From positions 1 through 36,709 of the forward strand of contig CAJCIP010000125.1 in NCBI GenBank assembly GCA_903970445.1: a stretch of DNA of 36,709 nucleotides. The letters run 5' to 3'. The translations under genes and the position numbers were made by a program. The notes under the pieces are model-generated. The model did not search any database, was not told the origin of the DNA, and saw nothing but the letters and a program-made list of their open reading frames with translations. Numbering within the stretch: position 1 is the first letter of the stretch; each line of letters starts with the position of its first letter. This stretch comes from Verrucomicrobia bacterium Tous-C9LFEB. Its GTDB lineage: Bacteria > Acidobacteriota > Terriglobia > Terriglobales > Acidobacteriaceae. Positions 7,455-16,081 of this stretch are shown here, in pieces.

Positions 7455-10400
7455 TTGATACGTTTCACACGCATCCTCGCAAGAGCAGCCGTCACCCTAC
7501 TTTGCATTAGCCCGTTTGCGCTGAGCGCACAAACAACTAAAGGCACCTTGGTCGGTGTAGCACGCGATGCCACCGGTGCCGTTCTTCCGAATGCTACCGT
7601 GACGGTCAGAGCTCAAGGTACTGGCGCGATTCGCACGTCGCCGACAAGTGAAGATGGAACCTACAGGTTTGATGCCATGGATCCTGGTGCGTACACCATT
7701 GACGTGAACGCGCCAGGCTTCAAGAAGTTTGAAGTGCGTGACGTTCAAGTGCAATCCACGATCGTCACCACCTACGACGTAGCCGTTCAGGTGGGGAACA
7801 CGAGCGACACTGTTACAGTTGAAGCCGACACCGCAACCGTGAATGCGGAAAACGGGGAACTTGCCGGCATCATCAATGCCCAAGAGATCGACAAGTCTCC
7901 AATCTTTTCACTGAATCCTGTCGAGCTTGCCCTTACCGTTCCCGGTGTGCAGCCTGTAGCTCAGGGCGCGTTCTCCAATGGTTTCAACATTCAGGTCAAT
8001 GGTGCCCGCGCGCGTGCGAATAACTTCCTCCTAGATGGTCAGGAAATCAACGATGTCGGCTTAGGTGGTCAAGCTTTCCAGCCACAAATCCCGGATGTAT
8101 TTCAATCTGTCGCAGTAATTACGAACTCTGCGAGCGCGGAGTACGGTCGCGCTGGCGGCGGCATTGTGAACCTTGCTACAAAGCAGGGAACCAATGTCTA
8201 CCACGGTACGGTGTTCGAGCGTTATACCGGTTCAGGTTTGAATTCGCTTCCAGGTGAGCTTCGCGGAACAGGCCAGACCAATCCGCGCTCTGATGAGCAC
8301 AGCTTCGGCTTCACGGCTGGCGGCCGAATCTTAAAGGACAAGCTATTTGCCTTTGGAGCTTGGGAGATTCAGCGAACGTACGGCAAGGAGCAGGCTGGCA
8401 TCAACCTTCTTCCCGATGCTGCTGGTTACGCGACGCTCCAGACTATTACCGGAGCGCCCGCTACACAGGTGGGCATCCTTGACAATTACCTTAGCAATGG
8501 TGCTTACCTCACCCAGGATAACGTCTTTTATCAAGCGGGGAGCACCACCAACACTCCGGTGACGACCAAGAATGTCGGCGCTCTCCCCGGTTGTCCAGCA
8601 ACTGGCTGCGTCATATCCTTCGCCGGGTTCCAGCGCCCAAACCAGACGTTCTCCTCACCGGATACTCAGTGGATGTACCGCATCGACTACAAGCCATGGG
8701 AGAAGGACAGCTTCGCGTTCCGCTACTTCCATGACCGTTCCTCCTTCTCTCCGGACTTCGGAAACAATGGTTTCGCTCTCGCTGGTTTCGACTCACTACA
8801 GGGGGGGCCTGCTGAACTGGGCGAGGGCATGTGGACACATGTCTTTACTCCTCACCTGCTCAACGAGTTCCGCGCATCCGAAGCTCGTCTAAACTTTCAG
8901 TTCGCCCCGACACCTGAAACATCTGCGAACCCTTTGAACGCTCTCGCTACTGTCTCGCTCGCAAGCCTGACAGGAACTTCAACGGCCGGTGCTATCGGCT
9001 TCCCGGCCCTTGGTCCAAACCAAAATTTTCCTCAGGGGCGCATTGAGGACCTTTACCAATTCCAAGACACGGTCAGCTGGACACACGGACGCCACACGGT
9101 GCGTGCCGGCGTTGACATTGGCCGTCTGATTGAAATTGATCTCGTTGCCCAGAATGCTAAAGGAACCCTTGGATTCGCGGCTGGAGGTAGCGGTGTTAGT
9201 TCTCTCGGGAACTTTCTTCTGAACCAACTCGGACCTTCGGGCACGGCAACCAGAACCTTCGGCAAAACACGCGTGGATTCCCATGGGTTCCGCAATGGAA
9301 TCTTCGTTCAGGATGATGTCAAGTTGGGTTCTGATCTGACAATCAACGTCGGCCTACGCTACGACTTCTTGACGAACCCTGAGAACAATTTGCAATACCC
9401 AGGTATAGATCCGAATAATCCATATGCACCGATCACCACTGTCTTCAGAATTAATGACGATTACAACAACATCGCTCCTCGCATCGGCTTCGCATATTCA
9501 CCCCATGGTAGCTTCGGCTTTCTAGGCGACGGCAAGACATCAATTCGAGGCGGTTTCGGTATCTTCTATGACAGCACTTTCTCGAATATTCTGGTGAATT
9601 CCACGCAGAGCGCGCCTAACGCAGTAGCAGGATTGCTTACACAAACTACTGGCAATGGTCTTCCAAATGCGACGTCGCAGATTGGAAATATTTCGCCAAA
9701 TCTCACGCCCACGAGCGCGGTAACGAGTGAAGTCAACAACCTAGTCAATCCTGTCACCTATCAGTTCAATCTTGGCATCGAGCGGGAACTGCCAGGGCAG
9801 ATTGTTTTTGCCACACGCTATGTCGGTTCACTGGGTAAGAAGCTCTTCGCTAATCAGCAGTACAACTTCTTTAGTGGTACGACTGGCCAGCGTCTGAATC
9901 CGGCTCGGGGCGCGATCAATGCCCGCGGAAATTTTGCGGATTCCAATTACAACGGCCTTGAAGTGTCAGCAAGCCACAACTTCAAACATGGCCTGGAAAT
10001 CAGATCGAACTACTTGTTTAGCAAGGACTTGTCGGATGGCGACGAAGTGTTCGCTCTTGGTTCCCCAACTTCTTACGATGCAAATCTCGCTCCCGGTGGC
10101 CGCCGCCAGGATTACAGCGCCTCAGCTTATGACCACCGGCATTTCTTCTCCGTTTCGTACGTTTGGAGCCCAGTGGGACTTCACTCTTCGAACGGGTTCG
10201 CGAATGCCGCCTTGGGTGTCTTTACTCGTCACTGGACTGTTTCGGGTGTAACCCAGCTTCAGAGTGGTAGTTATGACACAGTCGCCATTAGTGGTCTAGA
10301 CAACAATGGTGACGGAAGCAACGCGAATGACCGTCCCATCGTTGGAAACAGCCAACTACCGCTGACATCCATCGGTGTTGACGGTGCCTATGTAGGTGGT

Positions 10401-10775
10401 GTTTCAGGCGCTTACTACGACCTTAGTGCGTTGAACAACAATCAGAATGCGAACGCACAAACCCGCAGTGCCTTTCACTTCGTCATTCCGGTGAATACAA
10501 CTAACGTATACCTAAACCAGGAGATTGGTCGCAATAGTTTCGTTACACCTGGCTCCACAACTAATAACATCGCTTTGGAGAAGGGTATCGGGCTTTCTTA
10601 CTTACACTTCGAACGCGCAGCCCTTAATCTGCGAGCGGAGGCTTCGAACGTCTTCAACCACAATGACAACGGCGTAGGTGATACGAACGTGCTAGATGCA
10701 GGGGCCGGCTTCCTGGATAAGGCGCGGGTAAACAGCCAACGTCAACTTATCCTTTGGGCGAAATTTCAATTCTAG
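7455..10775 (+). CDS. TonB-dependent receptor with carboxypeptidase-regulatory-like N-domain
   Basis: A second Oar-like outer-membrane receptor of 1106 residues. It has a signal peptide (1-25, cleavage after LSA), a CarboxypepD_reg-like domain (about 28-115, TLVGVARDATGAVLPNATV), a plug (about 130-250, FLLDGQEIND and EYGRAGGGIVNLATKQGTN) and a barrel ending WAKFQF. The start is TTG at 7455, supported by GGAG at 7444-7447 and by the signal peptide beginning at once; no in-frame ATG precedes it. It shares layout but only modest sequence with the receptor at 3052, so it is not a recent duplicate. Like that gene it stands alone between a sigma-54 promoter and a terminator. Substrate unknown. Confidence 0.94.
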   Translation: MIRFTRILARAAVTLLCISPFALSAQTTKGTLVGVARDATGAVLPNATVTVRAQGTGAIRTSPTSEDGTYRFDAMDPGAYTIDVNAPGFKKFEVRDVQVQSTIVTTYDVAVQVGNTSDTVTVEADTATVNAENGELAGIINAQEIDKSPIFSLNPVELALTVPGVQPVAQGAFSNGFNIQVNGARARANNFLLDGQEINDVGLGGQAFQPQIPDVFQSVAVITNSASAEYGRAGGGIVNLATKQGTNVYHGTVFERYTGSGLNSLPGELRGTGQTNPRSDEHSFGFTAGGRILKDKLFAFGAWEIQRTYGKEQAGINLLPDAAGYATLQTITGAPATQVGILDNYLSNGAYLTQDNVFYQAGSTTNTPVTTKNVGALPGCPATGCVISFAGFQRPNQTFSSPDTQWMYRIDYKPWEKDSFAFRYFHDRSSFSPDFGNNGFALAGFDSLQGGPAELGEGMWTHVFTPHLLNEFRASEARLNFQFAPTPETSANPLNALATVSLASLTGTSTAGAIGFPALGPNQNFPQGRIEDLYQFQDTVSWTHGRHTVRAGVDIGRLIEIDLVAQNAKGTLGFAAGGSGVSSLGNFLLNQLGPSGTATRTFGKTRVDSHGFRNGIFVQDDVKLGSDLTINVGLRYDFLTNPENNLQYPGIDPNNPYAPITTVFRINDDYNNIAPRIGFAYSPHGSFGFLGDGKTSIRGGFGIFYDSTFSNILVNSTQSAPNAVAGLLTQTTGNGLPNATSQIGNISPNLTPTSAVTSEVNNLVNPVTYQFNLGIERELPGQIVFATRYVGSLGKKLFANQQYNFFSGTTGQRLNPARGAINARGNFADSNYNGLEVSASHNFKHGLEIRSNYLFSKDLSDGDEVFALGSPTSYDANLAPGGRRQDYSASAYDHRHFFSVSYVWSPVGLHSSNGFANAALGVFTRHWTVSGVTQLQSGSYDTVAISGLDNNGDGSNANDRPIVGNSQLPLTSIGVDGAYVGGVSGAYYDLSALNNNQNANAQTRSAFHFVIPVNTTNVYLNQEIGRNSFVTPGSTTNNIALEKGIGLSYLHFERAALNLRAEASNVFNHNDNGVGDTNVLDAGAGFLDKARVNSQRQLILWAKFQF

Positions 10776-10795
10776 TCAACAATTGGGGCAACCAA

Positions 10796-10824
10796 GAAGC
10801 CTCCCACGTGGGGGCTTCTTTTTG
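10796..10824 (+). terminator. rho-independent terminator of the second receptor gene
   Basis: GAAGCCTCCCAC (10796-10807) pairs with GTGGGGGCTTC (10808-10818), with one T unpaired or wobble, and is followed by TTTTTTG. It begins 20 bases after the receptor stop codon and separates it from the convergent rlmH. Confidence 0.88.
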
Positions 10825-10843
10825 TTGAGTACACAGACTGTAG

Positions 10844-11296
10844 CTAGTGACCCGAGTGATACGGGTGCCCAGCCCGTATAGCGAGCGCCCGATAAATTTG
10901 CTCTGCGGCAATCACCTGCGCTAATTCATGCGGTAGGGTGATGCGGCCGAAGGCGATGAGCACGTTGGCGCGGTGCAGTGCTGCTTTGGACCAGCCGTCG
11001 GCTGGGCCGATCGCGACCATGATGTGCTGTGTGCCTGAATCCTGCGCGTCGCCGACAGCGTTCGCCAGTTCTTCTGAAGAGAGCTGTTTGCCACGGCTGT
11101 CTGTCAGAATGAGGAACGGCGTCGTTCGTCCAGCTTCGTCTGCAACAAATTGCAGGAGCGCGTGCTCTGTCGGAAAGCTACGCGTCGCGCACGGAACGTA
11201 GCGGCTCGCGCGTTCCAGATAGCGCTCCACGAGCACCGTCTCCGGAGCGGTTGTCGCGGGCTTTCGCGTTCGCACGGAAAGCAGGTGAATCTTCAT
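10844..11296 (-). CDS. rlmH: 23S rRNA (pseudouridine-1915-N3)-methyltransferase RlmH
   Basis: RlmH is a small SPOUT-class methyltransferase that methylates pseudouridine 1915 in helix 69 of 23S rRNA in the assembled ribosome. The 150-residue length is typical. Visible family features are LTDSRGKQLSSEELA (about 63-77), the cofactor-loop region VAIGPADGWS, and the C-terminal knot region LPHELAQVIAAEQIYRALAI ending in PYH. The usual GGPxG of the cofactor loop reads IGPADG here. It is the last gene of the minus-strand cluster with rsfS and nadD, a grouping common in bacteria, although 276 bases holding a direct repeat separate it from rsfS. The ATG at 11296 lacks a strong ribosome site. Confidence 0.93.
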   Translation of the reverse strand: MKIHLLSVRTRKPATTAPETVLVERYLERASRYVPCATRSFPTEHALLQFVADEAGRTTPFLILTDSRGKQLSSEELANAVGDAQDSGTQHIMVAIGPADGWSKAALHRANVLIAFGRITLPHELAQVIAAEQIYRALAIRAGHPYHSGH

Positions 11297-11365
11297 GCGT
11301 GCACCAAGCCTTTGAAGCAGGAACGCGGGGCGCTACAACTCCCACCCTGCCTAAGCTGAAGTGAA

Positions 11366-11434
11366 GATAAAGCGGGAACGCGAAGGTCGCAAAGGTTACG
11401 CGAAGTCCGCTAAGTGAAAGCCGATGGCTTTACT
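11366..11434. repeat. direct repeat, copy 1 (between rlmH and rsfS)
   Basis: Begins GATAAAGCGGGAACGCGAAG and ends AAAGCCGATGGCTTTACT. It matches the copy at 11481-11550 over its full length with about 10 mismatches and one gap by eye. The AAAGCC-GAT-GGCTTT end is a small hairpin. Words such as CGCAAAGG and CGCGAAG recur within it. Confidence 0.75.
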
Positions 11435-11480
11435 CTGCGCACTGTTCTTCGCGACGCTTTGCGTTTCCGCTTCCACTGTT

Positions 11481-11550
11481 GATAAAGCGAGAACGCAGAG
11501 AGCGCAAAGGCTACCGCGAAGGGCGCAAAGTTAAAGCCGATGGCTTTACT
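11481..11550. repeat. direct repeat, copy 2 (between rlmH and rsfS)
   Basis: Second copy, offset 115 bases from the first, starting GATAAAGCGAGAACGCAGAG and ending in the same AAAGCCGATGGCTTTACT hairpin. It ends 22 bases before the stop codon of rsfS. The family resembles short interspersed repeats of acidobacterial genomes (from memory). Confidence 0.75.
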
Positions 11551-11572
11551 TCGCAGCTGCTTTTGCGAGGAG

Positions 11573-12181
11573 CTATGGCCGCTTCGCTGCAGCCTTCTTG
11601 GTTGCGGCCTTCGTAGCATGAGGGGCAGCCTTCTTCGTTGCCGGCGCTTTGGCCCGGGTGCGCTTTGCCGCAGCTTTTTTGCCCGGAGCCGCCGTAGCCG
11701 TTGTGGAGGAAGAGCGCCTCGCGCTCTTCTTCGCTGCGGGCTTTGTCGCGGTAGCCGCGGCAGTCTCTTTCGCCGCCTTCTTTTTGCGCGTGTTTGCCAC
11801 CGCGTTTTTGATCTCGGCGTTCAGGTCTTCCACGCTGAGCGACGTCGCGGACTTACGCAGCCGCTCCAGCCCGTAGAACGCGCGCTTCTCCGGCGAGAAC
11901 ACGTGGACGATGAAGTCCACGTAGTCCATCAGCACCCATTCGCCCTGGCGGCGGCCCTCCACCGAGTTTGGATACACACCAAACTCACGCTTCAGCTTCA
12001 GCTCGATCTCATCGGTGATCGCGACGTTCTGCCGGTCGTTGGTTCCGTTGCAGATCAGAAAGTAATCCGTAAGGCTGCTCTCCGCCGGATCGAGCGCCAG
12101 GATGCGAATGTCTTCGGCCTTCTTGTCCTCACACGCCGCGACCGCGGCCGCCAGCATCTGGTTTACTTCGTTCGTTGCCAT
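11573..12181 (-). CDS. rsfS: ribosome silencing factor RsfS with a histone-H1-like basic tail
   Basis: RsfS (Iojap family) binds ribosomal protein L14 and blocks subunit joining when nutrients are short. The conserved domain covers about residues 5-112, with DYFLICNGTNDRQNVAITDE (39-58) and EGRRQGEWVLMDYVDFIVHV (75-94). From residue 131 to the end at 202 the protein becomes an Ala/Lys/Arg/Thr tail (KKAAKE, KPAAKKSARR, KKAAAKRTRAKAPATKKA) like the C-terminus of histone H1. Typical family members stop near 110-130 residues. The start is supported by AAGGAG 5 bases upstream. It lies between nadD and rlmH, the usual company of rsfS. The core function is firm; the tail's role is unknown, RNA or DNA binding being the obvious guess. 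Confidence 0.95.
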   Translation of the reverse strand: MATNEVNQMLAAAVAACEDKKAEDIRILALDPAESSLTDYFLICNGTNDRQNVAITDEIELKLKREFGVYPNSVEGRRQGEWVLMDYVDFIVHVFSPEKRAFYGLERLRKSATSLSVEDLNAEIKNAVANTRKKKAAKETAAATATKPAAKKSARRSSSTTATAAPGKKAAAKRTRAKAPATKKAAPHATKAATKKAAAKRP

Positions 12182-12248
12182 GAAGCTCCTTCTACGGCTC
12201 TTATCCTAGCGCAGCGGCTGGACAAGCAATGCATCTGCGAGTCGCCCG

Positions 12249-12851
12249 CTAGCAATAAAGACCGTGCGCCTCGATGTATCCAAGCACGCTTCGCGGGACG
12301 AACCCGATGCAATCCTCCCCTACAGCCAGTCGACGCCGCACCTCCGTCGCACTCACCGGCACGTCCACATCCCTCAGCAGATGCACTCGCGAGCGTTGCT
12401 GTTCCGAGAGTTGGAGCGCAGCCAAACTTTCAAGCGTGAAACCAGGCCGGCTGACCACGATCCACTCCGCTTCCGCAAGCAGCCCATCGGGATCGTGCCA
12501 GCGACGTAGACCAAGAAAGGCATCGGCGCCTGTCACGACGAACAACTCATCCTCTGGAGCCAGCTGCCCGCGCAGCCTGCGCAGCGTGTCGATGGTGTAG
12601 TTCGCGCCGCCGTCTGTCAAAGGAGCCTCCTGAGCGGACGGCTCGAAGCCGCCCTCGCCCTCGCAGAGCAGCGCCACCATTGCGAGGCGATCCGAGTACG
12701 CAGCGCAGGGCGCATCTTCTTTGAGCGGTTGGCGACCGGTAGGCACCAGCAGAAGCCGGTCGAGGTCGAACGCGCTCACAGAAGCGCGCGCAACAGCGAG
12801 GTGTCCCAGGTGCGGGGGATCGAAGGTGCCACCGAAATACCCTAATCGCAC
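12249..12851 (-). CDS. nadD: nicotinate-nucleotide adenylyltransferase
   Basis: NadD joins ATP and nicotinate mononucleotide to form deamido-NAD in NAD synthesis. The 200-residue product has the nucleotidyltransferase signature GGTFDPPHLGH (7-17), the TGADAFLGLRRWHD substrate region, and the second catalytic motif SATEVRRRL. The start codon is GTG at 12851, supported by a strong AGGAGG 9 bases upstream. It is followed by rsfS after 67 bases and preceded by the CHAD gene with 34 bases between, so the four genes probably share transcription. Confidence 0.95.
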   Translation of the reverse strand: MRLGYFGGTFDPPHLGHLAVARASVSAFDLDRLLLVPTGRQPLKEDAPCAAYSDRLAMVALLCEGEGGFEPSAQEAPLTDGGANYTIDTLRRLRGQLAPEDELFVVTGADAFLGLRRWHDPDGLLAEAEWIVVSRPGFTLESLAALQLSEQQRSRVHLLRDVDVPVSATEVRRRLAVGEDCIGFVPRSVLGYIEAHGLYC

Positions 12852-12885
12852 TCCGCGCGCCCTCCTGACAAAGCTTCTGCGCAGT

Positions 12886-13845
12886 CTACTTCTTTGCGCT
12901 GCTTGCGATGCGCTTCACCGCGGTCTGGGGCTGCAGGAATTGCTCCAACGCTGCGCGAAACCGCCTCAGGCTGCCGTCGCGCAGCGTCACAAACTCGATG
13001 GTAACCGCGTGCCTTCTGCCCAACTCCCGGCGTGCGGCTGCGGCAAGCTCCAGCCAGTCATGCCACTCGCCGCCAAGCTCCTGCAGGTGCTCGTAGCGCT
13101 TGGCCCCGGCTGTCGCCGCTACCGATTCAGCGTTCTCCGCAAGGTACCGCGCCTGCTTCGCAGCTTTGCGTATCGTATGCAGGTCGTCCGCCGAAGGTTG
13201 CCGCAACCGCAGTGCGCGGGTTCGCGCAAACTCGCGCTGCGTGATGGCGAGCAACTCTGTCACGGCCAGAGATCTCCACGCCGCGGGCTTCAATGCCGCA
13301 TTCAGCTTCTCCAGCGCTGCCGCCATCTTTGCCTGCCTGGTTTCAATCTCCGCAACGAGCTTCGCGGCGGCACGGCTACGGCGTTTCTCGCGCAAGGCGA
13401 GCATGGTCTCGATGTCCGACACCGCCCCTAGCTTTTCCTCCTCAGAGAGCGAGCCCGCGCGCGTCCTTTTCGCATGCTTGTACAGGCGGCCGGATTGCAC
13501 GTCGAAGTCGCGTACACGGCCCGCAGCCTGACGCAGCTTCTTGATCTGCGCCAGCGCTTTCGCGGCTTCGCTGCGAAACGTCGGTAATCTTTTCATGGCG
13601 CGCAGCAGAACGATCTGCGCCTCCAACCGGCGGCTCTCTGTCCGCAGCTTGTGCACCGCCTTCACTTTCGGATCCGCCAGACACACCGAAAGCGCAGCTT
13701 CAAAATTCGTGCTGTGCTCGCGAAGCGTCTTGACCGGATGTGCGATGGTTGTGGGCACAGGAGTTAGATGCTGGCGATATATCGCGAACCCTGTCGCAGA
13801 AAGCGAAAAGCGGCATCCCTGCCTTGACACCGTTTTCTTCCGCAC
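12886..13845 (-). CDS. CHAD-domain protein
   Basis: CHAD domains are all-helical proteins rich in conserved histidines and basic residues that bind polyphosphate. The up to 319-residue product carries the two half-repeats expected: VHKLRTESRRLEAQIVLL (about 64-81) and LHTIRKAAKQARYLAENA (about 222-239), with much of the rest in basic coiled helices. No CYTH domain is fused to it. The start is uncertain: the longest frame begins with GTG at 13845, only 3 bases from the divergent GH3 start, leaving no room for promoters; GTG at 13758, just before the domain (TPVPTTIAHPVKTLRE), is a reasonable alternative. Neither has a good ribosome site. It heads the cluster with nadD, rsfS and rlmH. Confidence 0.88.
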   Translation of the reverse strand: MRKKTVSRQGCRFSLSATGFAIYRQHLTPVPTTIAHPVKTLREHSTNFEAALSVCLADPKVKAVHKLRTESRRLEAQIVLLRAMKRLPTFRSEAAKALAQIKKLRQAAGRVRDFDVQSGRLYKHAKRTRAGSLSEEEKLGAVSDIETMLALREKRRSRAAAKLVAEIETRQAKMAAALEKLNAALKPAAWRSLAVTELLAITQREFARTRALRLRQPSADDLHTIRKAAKQARYLAENAESVAATAGAKRYEHLQELGGEWHDWLELAAAARRELGRRHAVTIEFVTLRDGSLRRFRAALEQFLQPQTAVKRIASSAKK

Positions 13846-13848
13846 CCG

Positions 13849-15832
13849 ATGATGTCAGCCATGCGCCTAAGGTCCGTTGCAGGCATCCTGATGCTTTCTC
13901 TTTCTGCTCTTCTTTGCGGGCAGGCGAATGATGTGCATCAGCCGACACTGGGACGACGCAGCGTGCCCCTACTGACGGTGGACGGCCTTCAGTTCAAGGA
14001 TCTGAACCGGAATGGGAAGCTTGATCCATTCGAGGATTGGCGTCTCTCGCCGGAGAAGCGCGCGGATGATCTGCTCGGTAAGTTGTCGCCGGCGGACATG
14101 GCGGGACTCATGGTCCATGGAACTCTCCCCGCGGTTGGAGGCGCAGAGGCAAGCATCGGTCGCGGCAGCGGTTACGACGCGGAGAAAGCGAAAGAGTTCA
14201 TAGCTGGAAAGCGAATCAACACGTTCATCACGCGGCTCGGCGGAGAACCGGAGAACCTCGCCGAGGCAAATAACAGAATGCAGGAGCTAGCCGAGAGCAC
14301 CGGCTTTGCCATTCCGCTAACGATAAGTACTGATCCTAGGAATAATTTCCTCTACGTTCCCGGAGCGAGCGTTGAAGCCGGGTCGTTCTCGAAGTGGCCC
14401 GAGCCTACCGGCTTTGCCGCTATTAACGATCCGGAGCTGACCCGGCGCTATGCGGACACGGTACGACGCGAGTACATGGCTGTCGGTATCCGGGAGGCGC
14501 TCTCGCCGCAGGCTGATCTGGCCACCGAGCCAAGGTGGGCGCGCCTCAACGGAACGTTTGGAGAAGATGCCGACGTGGCGCGAACGCAGGTGGAAGCGTA
14601 TGTCGAAGGCATGCAGAATGGGCGAAACGGCCTTAGTCCTGACTCCGTTGTAGCGGTCGTCAAGCACTGGGTCGGGTACGGCGCACGAAGGACGGCTGGG
14701 ACAGCCATAACTACTACGGCAGGTTTTCCGCGATCACCAACGAGCAGCTTGCGTATCACGTCAACCCATTTCTCGGTGCGTTCGAGGCTAACGTCGCTGC
14801 CGTGATGCCGACGTATTCCATTCTGGAAAACGTCTCGATCGAAGGCAAGCCGCTGGAGAAAGTGGGCGTGGGTTTCAGCAAGCCGTTGCTTACAAATCTT
14901 CTGCGCGGCACCTATGGCTTCAAGGGCGTTGTGCTTAGCGATTGGGGGATCACGAACGACTGCACCAGGGCTTGCCGTGATGGAGCGCCCCCTGGGACGA
15001 CGCCCACGCCCGATCAGATCGCGATGTCCTGGGGTGTCACGGAGATGAGTCGCGTGGACCGTTTCGCCAAAGCGATGAATGCCGGCGTAGATCAGGTAGG
15101 CGGCACGGAGGATGTCTCCTCGCTGCTGGAAGCGGAAAAGAGCGGCAAGCTTTCGGAAGCGCGCATGAGGCAGGCGGCAAAACGGATCCTGGTCCAGAAA
15201 TTTGCCATTGGCCTGTTCGAGAACCCGTACGTCGATGCCGCCGCAGCCAAAGCGACGGTAGGCAAATCATCGTCGCTCCAAGCCGGTGAAGAAGCTCAGG
15301 CGCGGGCGATGGTGCTGCTCGAAAAGAGGCACGGCGCCTTCCCGGTGCGGCCAGGGATGAAGGTTTGGCTCTTCGGTATAGCGGCGGATGTTGCAGGGAT
15401 GCGTGGCCTTCGTGTCGTTGCTACACCGGAGCAGGCTGATGTTGCCCTGATTCGCGCACAAACGCCGAGCGAAATGCTGCACCCGAATTACTTCTTTGGC
15501 AGCCGTCAGCATGAAGGCCGCTTGGACTTCCGTCCCGGCGATGCCGCCTATGATGCGCTGACCAGGTGCGGTCACACGCCGGTAATGATGACGGTGTACA
15601 TGGACCGACCGGCAATCTGACCAATGTAAGAGGCAAAGTCGCCGCCCTCTATGCCGACTTTGGCGTCAGCGACGGTGCGCTCCTCGACGTTCTCATGCGT
15701 CGCGCGAAAGCTGAAGGCCATCTCCCCTTTGAATTGCCTTCGTCCATGGAAGCAGTCTCGGTGCAAAAGAGCGATGTTCCCCATGACTCCGTAAAGCCCT
15801 TGTACGCCTATGGATATGCATGGAAGCCGTGA
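13849..15832 (+). pseudogene. GH3 beta-glucosidase-type hydrolase, two frameshifts
   Basis: A secreted glycoside hydrolase family 3 enzyme spread over three frames. Part 1 (13849 to about 14682) has a signal peptide, LNRNGKLDPFEDWRLSPEKR, and the GH3 motif VVKHWVGYGA. After a one-base loss near 14680 the frame shifts to KDGWDSHNYYGRFSAITNEQ and continues with FKGVVLSDWGITND, whose SDW aspartate is the GH3 nucleophile, up to about 15615. A second one-base loss near 15615 turns ATC-CTG into ATC-TGA; the third frame (LTNVRGKVAALYADFGVSDG) ends at 15832. Adding the two bases gives 661 residues, a normal length for this GH3 type. The rest of the sequence is intact and conserved, so this is either a very recent pseudogene or a gene with assembly errors. 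The start has no clear ribosome site. Confidence 0.88.
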
Positions 15833-16081
15833 TACGGCGGCTGCCCACCTCTCCTCGTTGCACGGTGGAAAGTATGGTGGGATTGGATAGGTGAAGCTGA
15901 ACGGCTTCCCGCAGAAATCGTTGACCTGGTATTGGACATGCAGGGCATACGTCCCGGCAATGCCACCGGAATTGTACCCGGCAAACACATTTTTTGTAAA
16001 ACCAAAAGTTCAAGCTTTGCGTCTTTACCAGGCAGCCTATACGTACAAGGCGGACTACATAGATTCGGGCTAGGTAGGCCA
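15833..16081. other. 249-base gap between the GH3 gene and the EAL gene
   Basis: Several short frames cross this stretch on both strands, but none has a ribosome site or recognisable protein. No terminator-like hairpin with a T-run is seen after the GH3 stop codon. It presumably holds the promoter of the following gene, but no convincing -35/-10 pair could be picked by eye. Confidence 0.4.

Noticed and set aside
11540-12439. 299-residue plus-strand frame opposite rsfS and nadD
   Set aside because: Arg/Leu-rich translation typical of the strand opposite GC-rich genes; both genes beneath it are firmly identified.
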